Shown here in pieces: positions 1 to 4,810 of a DNA stretch of 5,952 nucleotides. The notes beneath the pieces are model-generated. The model saw only the letters and a program-made list of their open reading frames with translations. It had not been told where the DNA came from and searched no databases. The position numbers were made by a program, and so were the translations under genes. The stretch's first letter is position 1. Each line of letters starts with the position of its first letter. Source of the DNA: Acidimicrobiales bacterium (GTDB taxonomy: Bacteria > Actinomycetota > Acidimicrobiia > Acidimicrobiales > Acidimicrobilacustridaceae); the NCBI GenBank assembly GCA_023261915.1, contig JALRFT010000139.1, positions 1 to 5,952 of the forward strand. Direction: 5' to 3'.

Positions 1-1044
1 GTCGTCACTGAGGTTTGCCACGATTGGTGTCCAGTCATCGGTGCCCCAGCGGTCGTTGATCGCCGCCACGGTGGCTTCGACCTCGTGGCGGTAGGCGACG
101 TACTCCGGCAATGTCTCCCGTGACGGGTAGATGAACGCTGCGAACGTCACCTGCTCCCGCCACTGCGGGTACCGGTCCAACAACAGGTCAAAGGCCCGTA
201 GACCCCGCACGATGTTTTTCGATGGTTCGATCCGGTCCACCCGCACCAACAACCGCCGATCGCCGACGAGTTCCTCGATCTGACGTGTCGCTTCGGTCAC
301 TGCCGGCGACGCTGCAGTGCGGGCGAGGTCATCAACGTCAGGGCCGAGTGGAGCCACGAACGTGGCTGGAGGAGTGATGGAGCGATCGGCATAACAGGCC
401 AGGAACTGGTCGGCCCAGCGCTGCGTGTGGAACCCACAGGCCACGTGGGCAGCGAGACCTTGGAGCATCTCCTCGCCCACGTGATCAGGGAGGAACCGCA
501 ACCCGTCGGGGTCGGTGAACGGGGTGTGACTGAAATGCACACAGCGCAGATCTGGTCGTCGTTCGGCAAGGAACCCGGCGACGAGGGTCAGGTGGTAGTC
601 CTGGATCAGTACCGTCGCTCCCTGGGGGGCCGTCTCGGCGACGGCGTCGGCCATGGCGGCGTTGAAGACGTGATACGCAGCCCAAGCGGTCTCGAAGCGC
701 TGGTCGTCTGTCCGCCGTCCGGCTGTATCGAACAGACCGTGGTGGACGAACCACAGGTTGGCGTTACACACCACCTCGTAGGCGTCGGCGAACGTCGCAG
801 GGTCCACGGCCACGAGCAGCACCTGCAAGCCGTCAACGTTCAAGACACCGTCGCGGGCAGCCAACCGGTCGGCGTCGCCCATGGCGGCGGCCACCCACAG
901 TGAACCGGTGCTCGAAAAGACGGGTCCGAGGCCGGAAACAAGACCGCCTGCACCTCGTCGAGGCACTAGGGAACCGTCGTCAGCGAGGGTGAACGAGACC
1001 GGCCCCCGGTTGGAGACGACGACGACGTCTCCGGGAGTGGCCAT
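1..1044 (-). CDS. otsA: Trehalose-6-phosphate synthase (GT20 glycosyltransferase), C-terminus cut by window edge
   Basis: This is a cytoplasmic retaining glycosyltransferase of family GT20. OtsA enzymes join a nucleotide-activated glucose to glucose-6-phosphate to give trehalose-6-phosphate, the first step of the OtsAB route to trehalose, an osmolyte and stress protectant. The 348 visible residues show the family's landmarks in order: SNRGPVSF at about 11-18, the glycine-rich substrate loop GAGGLVSGL at 31-39, QDYHL at 148-152, HFSHTPF at 170-176, and RVDRIEPSKN around 268-277, where the family's donor-binding Arg and Lys lie. About a quarter or more of a usual 450-500 residue enzyme is missing beyond position 1. 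The ATG at 1044 puts the SNR motif close to the N-terminus, as expected; the ribosome-binding site (TAGGG) is weak. It lies 17 nt after the EEP gene and is probably co-transcribed with it. A related GT20 specificity, such as glucosylglycerol-phosphate or a pseudo-glycosyltransferase, cannot be fully excluded. Confidence 0.93.
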   Translation of the reverse strand, partial: MATPGDVVVVSNRGPVSFTLADDGSLVPRRGAGGLVSGLGPVFSSTGSLWVAAAMGDADRLAARDGVLNVDGLQVLLVAVDPATFADAYEVVCNANLWFVHHGLFDTAGRRTDDQRFETAWAAYHVFNAAMADAVAETAPQGATVLIQDYHLTLVAGFLAERRPDLRCVHFSHTPFTDPDGLRFLPDHVGEEMLQGLAAHVACGFHTQRWADQFLACYADRSITPPATFVAPLGPDVDDLARTAASPAVTEATRQIEELVGDRRLLVRVDRIEPSKNIVRGLRAFDLLLDRYPQWREQVTFAAFIYPSRETLPEYVAYRHEVEATVAAINDRWGTDDWTPIVANLSDD

Positions 1045-1061
1045 GCGCGCACCCTACCGGC

Positions 1062-1865
1062 TCAATCCCTGAATTCGGCGACGATCGGGGCGTGATCACT
1101 GACGTTCCAAGAATCCGGGAAGTCCCTGATTCCACCGGTCAAGGTGCTCAGCTCACACGCCAAGTCGTTGGTGGCGAGAATGAAGTCGATCTGTTGCCGT
1201 GAGGCGTTGGGCGACGGGTTGTTGCGATGTGACCACAGGTGTCCGCACTCTTCGGGTCTGCGGGCCGTACAACCCGTGCACTGGTCGAGTGGTGAGCGGG
1301 TGTGAGCGGTGATCTCGGTCAGGTCGAACAACCCCAGGCGATCGACGACGGGCGGCATGTCGCGTGGGTGCAGGTTGAAGTCACCTGCCACGATGATGCG
1401 GTCCCGCCGGTCGGATTCGAACAAGGGTGACAGATCGCGGAGCAGGGCGGGGGTGGTGTGCCGGCCGTGACCACACTTGCGCCCCTTGAGGTCAACGTTG
1501 AGGCCGTAGAGGCCCACGACGGTCGCCCACCACTCGCCGTCAACGTTGACGTCGGCCACTACAGCTGCGCCGGGGTAGCGCGACGTGACCTCCACGGTGC
1601 GCCGGCGGAACCTGCCGATGGTGACGTGGTCAACCGCAGTGAGTTCGACGCCCCGGCCGGTGATCACCGTTCCCCATCGACGTGTCGGCCCGATGCCTTC
1701 GGGCCGCCACACGGTGTCCCAACCAGCTGGTGGTCCACCGGCTGGGACCCGGGCCTCGGTGAGCACGGCGATATCGGGTGCGACGGTGTCGGTCAGCCAC
1801 GTCCAGCAGCGCTTCAGCGGCGGGGCGTTGTAGCCCTGCTGCATGTTCCAGGTTGCGACGCGCAC
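1062..1865 (-). CDS. Endonuclease/exonuclease/phosphatase (EEP) family hydrolase
   Basis: This is a 267-residue single-domain protein of the EEP (DNase I/exonuclease III-like) fold, which cleaves phosphodiester or phosphomonoester bonds with a divalent metal. Active-site signatures are complete: TWNMQQ at 5-10 (Asn7), the metal ligand Glu37 in LTEAR, Tyr120 in VVGLYGLN, GDFN at 161-164 (Asp162, Asn164), QIDFI at 225-229 and SDHAP at 256-260 (Asp257, His258). No signal peptide or membrane segment is seen, so it is probably cytoplasmic. Between GDFN and SDHAP lies a Cys/His cluster (C196, C199, C207, H209, H213) that could bind a structural zinc. The start is the GTG at 1865, preceded by GGGAGG with about 4 nt spacing. 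It leads the minus-strand pair with otsA. The substrate (DNA, RNA, phospholipid or sugar phosphate) cannot be decided from sequence. Confidence 0.88.
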   Translation of the reverse strand: MRVATWNMQQGYNAPPLKRCWTWLTDTVAPDIAVLTEARVPAGGPPAGWDTVWRPEGIGPTRRWGTVITGRGVELTAVDHVTIGRFRRRTVEVTSRYPGAAVVADVNVDGEWWATVVGLYGLNVDLKGRKCGHGRHTTPALLRDLSPLFESDRRDRIIVAGDFNLHPRDMPPVVDRLGLFDLTEITAHTRSPLDQCTGCTARRPEECGHLWSHRNNPSPNASRQQIDFILATNDLACELSTLTGGIRDFPDSWNVSDHAPIVAEFRD

Positions 1866-1986
1866 GGTTCCTCCCGGTGGTCAATTCGTTTCTCTCTTTG
1901 GAGTCGCACGATTCCGGTGTCGTGGTGCGCAGGCCCCGGGGTTGCACCGAATGGGGCGAGACGTGCGATTGGTCTGTGGTGGCGGG

Positions 1987-2015
1987 TTTGGGGGCGTTCG
2001 AGGCGCCCACCCAAA
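1987..2015. repeat. Imperfect inverted repeat (hairpin) in divergent intergenic region
   Basis: The left arm TTTGGGGGCG (1987-1996) pairs with the right arm CGCCCACCCAAA (2004-2015) across a 7-nt loop, with a two-base bulge (CA) in the right arm. It gives ten paired bases, seven of them G:C. On the EEP mRNA strand it would sit in or just before the 5' leader. There is no upstream plus-strand gene for it to terminate, so a regulatory leader or protein-binding site is more likely than a terminator. Confidence 0.4.
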
Positions 2016-2118
2016 TTTGTTACCAAATAGATTCACAAATTGGTTCACAAAATAGGCGTGGAATAGATGCGGAATTAGTTCGGAAAACTGAGCGTGGAAC
2101 TAGGTGGAGATATGCGGA
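2011..2118. repeat. Degenerate array of about nine 12-bp units with phased A/T tracts
   Basis: Written in 12-base rows from 2011, the sequence lines up: CCAAATTTGTTA, CCAAATAGATTC, ACAAATTGGTTC, ACAAAATAGGCG, TGGAATAGATGC, GGAATTAGTTCG, then three weaker rows. An A-rich tract sits at about the same place in each row. The strongest copies are the first four, including the exact repeat TTCACAAA at 2032-2039 and 2044-2051. Regularly spaced A-tracts near promoters are known to bend DNA or attract nucleoid proteins; 12 bp is longer than one helical turn, so any bend would be partly out of phase. Equally, the repeats could be iterated binding sites for a regulator, like plasmid iterons but much more degenerate. 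Function is inferred. Confidence 0.5.
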
Positions 2119-2159
2119 CACGGTGGGGGATAAATCCCTGTGCAGCGTTGCTTTCTGGC

Positions 2160-2180
2160 GGTCAGGCCGGTAGCCTGACC
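2160..2180 (+). repeat. Perfect 8-bp inverted repeat upstream of the NYN-like gene
   Basis: GGTCAGGC (2160-2167) and GCCTGACC (2173-2180) are perfect inverted copies around a CGGTA loop, ending 46 bases before the GTG start at 2227. It would form a stable stem in the leader RNA or a dyad operator in DNA. It is followed by TTCCCC and not by a T-run, so an intrinsic terminator is unlikely. A smaller stem (CCTG-CGAG-CAGG) follows at about 2185-2196. Confidence 0.45.
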
Positions 2181-2226
2181 TTCCCCTGCGAGCAGGACTC
2201 ATTGCCCATTTACTTGGAGACTAAAG

Positions 2227-2808
2227 GTGCCAAAATCAGCGATTTACTTGACCAAATCAGCCCTGATTCATTCAGAAACCTTGTGGAATGGGCGTGATCC
2301 ACGGGAACTCTTCGCCCTCGACCCCGAGTCATGGGCGGTCCTTGAGTCCCACGGTGACCTACGACCCGGGGTGGGATACCTCTTTCACCAGGTCTGCACC
2401 CCCAGATTGTGGGACCCCGTCTACGTCGGGGTTGACCCCCGCCGTGCGTTCAGTGCCCGCCTCGAGTTTCCCGGCTGCCACCTCAGCGTCGGCGACGGCC
2501 CCAGCGGCGGCGAACGAGCCGTCATGAGATCCCTTGACCTTCGCAACTTCGTGGGGAGTTGCGGTGGTCTCACCATCGGCAGTGGTGACCACGAGTTTGT
2601 AGAGCTCGCCGAGGAAGCGTCCCGGCTCGGCTTACGCGTCCGGGTCGTGTCATGGGCCACCCGGCTCTCCGGGTCGCTCGCAACCGTTGCCCACGAGGTC
2701 GTGCTCCTCGATCACTTCCTCCCCGGCGGACCGCGAACCATCTCCCCCCGACCCCGCACCTGGCGGGGTACCAGTGCAGCAGCGTCAGACTTCACGGAGG
2801 CAGCGTGA
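2227..2808 (+). CDS. NYN/PIN-like domain protein, coupled to downstream AAA ATPase
   Basis: This 193-residue protein resembles the NYN (LabA-like, PIN-fold) group, many members of which are metal-dependent RNases. The best evidence is the stretch LTIGSGDHEFVELAEEA (about 115-131), matching the family's strand plus SGDxDF motif, followed by GLRVRVVSWATRLS (135-148) and VAHEVVLLDHF (154-164), the last strands of the fold. An acidic position (Asp90) precedes a helix at the usual place for the second acidic residue. The N-terminal Asp-x-x-Asn that normally supplies the first metal ligand is not identifiable, so catalytic activity is uncertain. The GTG start at 2227 has GGAG at 2216-2219 with 7 nt spacing. 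Codons 1-22 are AT-richer than the rest. Its stop overlaps the next gene's start by 4 bp (GTGA, 2805-2808), which implies coupled translation. The C-terminal tail from 165 is Pro/Arg-rich and looks disordered. Confidence 0.72.
   Translation: MPKSAIYLTKSALIHSETLWNGRDPRELFALDPESWAVLESHGDLRPGVGYLFHQVCTPRLWDPVYVGVDPRRAFSARLEFPGCHLSVGDGPSGGERAVMRSLDLRNFVGSCGGLTIGSGDHEFVELAEEASRLGLRVRVVSWATRLSGSLATVAHEVVLLDHFLPGGPRTISPRPRTWRGTSAAASDFTEAA
2233..2268. promoter_or_regulatory. Pair of AATC/GATT palindromes within the start of the NYN-like gene
   Basis: Two short dyads lie just inside the coding region: AAATC-AGC-GATTT (2233-2245) and AATCAG-CC-CTGATT (2255-2268). Their centres are about 22 bp apart, close to two helical turns. 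They are built on a direct repeat, CCAAAATCAGC (2230-2240) and CCAAATCAGC (2252-2261). Two similar dyads on one face of the helix near a start codon are what an operator for a dimeric repressor would look like. They could also arise by chance in this AT-rich stretch. Confidence 0.3.
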
Positions 2809-4037
2809 CCGCAGTGACCATCGATCCCCGCATCGGACTCCCCGAGTACGCCGAGGACCTCTGGGCTGAATCGATTCTTGGACACGACGACCCTGAGGTC
2901 GAGTGGTACGACGGTCTCGTCGACTCGTTGGAAGTCGAACGTTGGGACGTTGAGTCGGTGCTGTGTGCCCTTGACCACCTCGAACCGTTCGCCACGGCAT
3001 CGTTCGAACGGGAACGTGGACGGGTCCCCGTCGGCCGGTTCCGGGTGTCGATCTCACATGACACGGTGCGGTCATGCACCGCTCCTGGTGTGCGCCGGGC
3101 CTACCGCCGAGGAGACGACCGGGCCATCGTGTGGATGGAGATGGCATCAGGGAGTGCTGCGTTGCTGTGTGTGGCGACCACGATCGACTACCGGGACGAA
3201 CTGCTCGACACCATCGTCGGCCTCGCTGAAAGCGAGTGCTCCACCTGGCGCGGTCAGGCGGTGCAGATTGACCCGTCGGAGCGACGCGGGTTCCGGCATC
3301 TCGCCCCCCGCCAGCCCGCACCGCCGGCACCCCCACTCGTCGATGGGCTGCGTCGCAACCTCGTCGTGCCCCTCACCAGGTTCGATACCCTCGGGATTCA
3401 CGTGTCGCGACGCGGCGTGCTGCTCCAGGGCCGGCCCGGCACAGGGAAGTCGTGGGCCATCGAATGGGTGGTGTCCCAGGTCCTCGGTCCGGTAACCGTC
3501 ATCGTGGCCACCCCGTCGGTGGTCGGGAGCGGGCCGCTCATGCGGGGCGCGTTCGACATGGCGGCGGCGGCCGCCCCGGCGTTGTTGGTGCTCGAAGATC
3601 TCGACGTCGGTGCCGGCCACCGGATGCTGAGTGCCTCGGCGTTCGGTGAGATCCTCAACTCAATGGACGGTCCGGGTCGCACCCCTGGGGTGTTCGTCGT
3701 CGCCACAACCAATCATCCCGAGATGCTCGATCCCGCCCTCAGCCAGCGTCCAGGACGTTTCGACGTCACGCTCGAGGCGTCCGAAGCTCCCGACGAGGTT
3801 CGCCGCCGGGCGGTGGAGGCCATGGCCACCGAACTCGGGGTGAGCGATGACGAGGTCACCGACGTCGTGGCCCGCACCAAGGGCTACTCCATGGCCGAGA
3901 TTGCCGCCATCGGTCAGATGGCGTGGCTGGTGGCGGCCGACACTGGTGACGCCCCCAGCCTCGTGGCGGCCTTGAGCGCACTCGCAGTGGAGTCCCCGAT
4001 GGTGGCTGCCAAACAGGTGCCGGCCGGGTACGCCTGA
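2805..4037 (+). CDS. AAA ATPase with BCS1-like Glu-Asp Walker B and an unassigned N-terminal domain
   Basis: This 410-residue AAA-family ATPase probably acts as a hexameric remodeller. Residues 1 to about 180 form a domain I cannot assign, ending in a Pro-rich linker (PRQPAPPAPP). The ATPase core follows: Walker A GRPGTGKS at 209-216 (Lys215), Walker B LLVLEDLD at 260-267, where the usual Asp-Glu is Glu264-Asp265 as in BCS1-type proteins, sensor 1 in TTNH (Asn303), and candidate arginine fingers Arg315 and Arg318 in RPGRFD. The helical lid ends in KGYSMAEIAAIG. No membrane segment or protease domain is present, unlike mitochondrial BCS1 or FtsH. The start is the GTG at 2805, with GGAGG at 2796-2800 and 4 nt spacing, overlapping the NYN-like stop. 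An in-frame GTG at 2814 lies too far from that site. The overlap suggests the two proteins work together; the substrate is unknown. Confidence 0.85.
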   Translation: MTAVTIDPRIGLPEYAEDLWAESILGHDDPEVEWYDGLVDSLEVERWDVESVLCALDHLEPFATASFERERGRVPVGRFRVSISHDTVRSCTAPGVRRAYRRGDDRAIVWMEMASGSAALLCVATTIDYRDELLDTIVGLAESECSTWRGQAVQIDPSERRGFRHLAPRQPAPPAPPLVDGLRRNLVVPLTRFDTLGIHVSRRGVLLQGRPGTGKSWAIEWVVSQVLGPVTVIVATPSVVGSGPLMRGAFDMAAAAAPALLVLEDLDVGAGHRMLSASAFGEILNSMDGPGRTPGVFVVATTNHPEMLDPALSQRPGRFDVTLEASEAPDEVRRRAVEAMATELGVSDDEVTDVVARTKGYSMAEIAAIGQMAWLVAADTGDAPSLVAALSALAVESPMVAAKQVPAGYA

Positions 4038-4046
4038 GGCCACCCG

Positions 4047-4081
4047 CCCACCTGTGTCACAGCTGGGTCGTATGAGTTTTT
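4047..4081 (+). terminator. Weak possible terminator after the AAA ATPase gene
   Basis: Ten nt past the ATPase stop codon, CCCA-C-CTG pairs with CAG-C-TGGG (4047-4054 with 4060-4067) around a TGTCA loop, with one C-C mismatch. A run of five T lies at 4077-4081, about ten bases after the stem. The stem is short and the T-run is displaced, so termination would be partial at best. Confidence 0.25.
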
Positions 4082-4093
4082 GGTGAGTCGTAT
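4067..4093 (+). repeat. Direct repeat GTCGTAT, 20 bp apart, upstream of the small membrane peptide
   Basis: GTCGTAT occurs at 4067-4073 and again at 4087-4093, spaced about two helical turns, and ends 29 bases before the ATG of the small membrane protein. The placement fits a binding site for an activator or repressor of a local promoter, but no clear -10/-35 pair was seen. Chance is a fair alternative for a 7-mer. Confidence 0.25.
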
Positions 4094-4122
4094 TCAAGTG
4101 AGGGGACGGGAGGAGAGCGGTC

Positions 4123-4272
4123 ATGGGGTGCCTTGATGCGATCCGCATCCTGTTGCTCGTCTTCGTGGTGATCCCCTTCTTCCTCGCCATGTTCGCCGTC
4201 CTCGGCGCCCTCGGGTTGTTCGTCGTCATCGCCCTCCTTGGCCTTCCCCTCGCCTTTCTTCTCGCCGCTTGA
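4123..4272 (+). CDS. Small hydrophobic membrane peptide (49 aa)
   Basis: This short gene encodes 49 residues starting MGCLDAIRILLLVFVVIPFF. After a seven-residue head it is almost entirely Leu, Val, Ile, Phe, Ala and Gly up to the C-terminus. The composition fits either one long or two tightly turned transmembrane helices (about 9-25 and 27-48, broken near Gly28 or Gly31), so it should sit in the cytoplasmic membrane. A strong ribosome-binding site, GGGAGGAG, ends 7 nt before the ATG (4108-4115), which is the main reason to accept it. It has no recognisable family and no lipobox, although Cys3 is present. It lies 85 bp after the AAA ATPase gene and about 100 bp before the next gene, on the same strand. 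Small membrane peptides may regulate membrane proteins or act as type I toxins; nothing here decides between these roles. Confidence 0.65.
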   Translation: MGCLDAIRILLLVFVVIPFFLAMFAVLGALGLFVVIALLGLPLAFLLAA

Positions 4273-4369
4273 CCACTCACGGACCTGACGCTGCACGGAA
4301 TGTGTGGCGTGATGCGACCACTAGGTGACGTCGCCGTGCGACGAGCAGACCAGCGAGGAGAGCACCGCA

Positions 4370-4789
4370 GTGAACGACGAACAGCACATCTACCAATTGA
4401 CCTGGCGGCACCCGTTCTGGGGCTACACCGAAGAGGGAATCCTCGAGGCACCGGATCTTGACACCGCCATCGCCCTCGCCCCGCCCGAATCGGCCCATGG
4501 TCTCCCCATCAGTGAGATCGCCGGACCGGAAGGTGTGGCGGTGGCCACCATCACCGAACCTCCCGACTACGAGGTGTGTTTCCTTATCGAACACGACGGT
4601 CGGTTCGCCGAGGAGGTCGTGCACGCCCCGACTGTGTCGTCGGCGTGGGAACTCGTTGCGATGGTCATCGCCCCCGAAGCCCGCGTCGTGGCGTTCTCCG
4701 TTGACGGATTCACGATGCGCCCCGACGAGGTTGAGGACGGCTTTTGGGAGCGACCGGGCATACCGGCCGGCTGGGCACCAACTGACTGA
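4370..4789 (+). CDS. Hypothetical acidic protein with two similar halves (139 aa)
   Basis: I do not recognise this family. The protein is acidic, Trp- and Pro-rich, and has no signal peptide or membrane segment. It seems to be an internal duplication: residues 8-54 (YQLTW...YTEEGILEAP, then an Ala-rich helix and ISEIAGPE) and 67-114 (YEVCFLIE...AEEVVHAP, then a helix and VVAFSVDGF) share the order strand, acidic strand ending in Ala-Pro, helix, strand. The C-terminal tail (FWERPGIPAGWAP, 125-137) is Trp/Pro-rich. The GTG start at 4370 has AGGAG at 4356-4360 with 9 nt spacing. An in-frame GTG at 4325 would add 15 residues but has no ribosome-binding site, so the shorter form is preferred. It ends only 6 nt from the stop of the convergent CbxX-type gene. 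Third-position GC is high throughout, supporting real coding. Confidence 0.75.
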   Translation: MNDEQHIYQLTWRHPFWGYTEEGILEAPDLDTAIALAPPESAHGLPISEIAGPEGVAVATITEPPDYEVCFLIEHDGRFAEEVVHAPTVSSAWELVAMVIAPEARVVAFSVDGFTMRPDEVEDGFWERPGIPAGWAPTD

Positions 4790-4810
4790 CCGACCTCAGA
4801 GGTAGCCGGC
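4766..4810. terminator. Possible bidirectional hairpin between convergent genes
   Basis: GCCGGCT (4766-4772) and AGCCGGC (4804-4810) are perfect inverted copies around a 31-base loop that contains both stop codons and a small internal dyad CCTC-A-GAGG (4794-4802). Two genes converge here with only 6 nt between them, so transcription must end inside coding sequence. There is no T-run on either strand and the loop is long, so this is a weak candidate. Confidence 0.2.

Larger units (their letters stand above)
1866..2226. other. Divergent intergenic region between the EEP and NYN-like genes
   Basis: These 361 bases separate two divergent start codons and should contain the promoters for both directions. 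The left part (to about 2010) is GC-rich and shows only a hairpin at 1987-2015. From 2011 onward the base composition turns clearly AT-rich, and this continues into the first 20 codons of the NYN-like gene. The AT-rich part holds an array of A/T tracts spaced 12 bp apart, a short palindrome GGGAT-AA-ATCCC (2127-2138) and a hairpin (2160-2180). No convincing -35/-10 pair with normal spacing was found in either direction. Short open frames here lack good ribosome-binding sites and are not called as genes. Confidence 0.6.

Noticed and set aside
427..903. Long plus-strand ORF (158 codons)
   Set aside because: It is antisense to otsA, whose conserved motifs run through the whole stretch; high-GC genes commonly leave the opposite strand open.
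1458..2030. Plus-strand ORF of 190 codons running through the EEP gene into the intergenic region
   Set aside because: Most of it is antisense to the EEP enzyme, and no ribosome-binding site or domain was seen.
2011..2118. CRISPR array or plasmid iteron origin
   Set aside because: Units are only 12 bp and degenerate, with no spacers, no cas genes and no replication initiator gene in view.
2652..2804. ATG start at 2652 for the AAA ATPase
   Set aside because: It would overlap the NYN-like gene by 157 bases and add an Arg/Pro-rich shadow sequence; the GTG at 2805 has GGAGG and a typical 4-bp coupling overlap.
2785..3336. Minus-strand ORF of 183 codons
   Set aside because: It is Arg/Gly-rich shadow sequence antisense to the N-terminal region of the AAA ATPase; no start signal or family.
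4057..4296. Minus-strand ORF rich in Glu, Asp, His and Lys, resembling a charged low-complexity protein
   Set aside because: It is the antisense of the hydrophobic 49-residue gene (Leu codons CTC read as GAG in reverse), and it has no good ribosome-binding site; the plus-strand reading does.
4325..4369. Upstream GTG start for the 139-residue protein
   Set aside because: It has no ribosome-binding site, whereas the GTG at 4370 has AGGAG at suitable spacing.
3660..4451. Minus-strand ORF of 263 codons
   Set aside because: It is very Arg-rich with no domain, and it lies opposite the AAA ATPase motifs and two other supported plus-strand genes.
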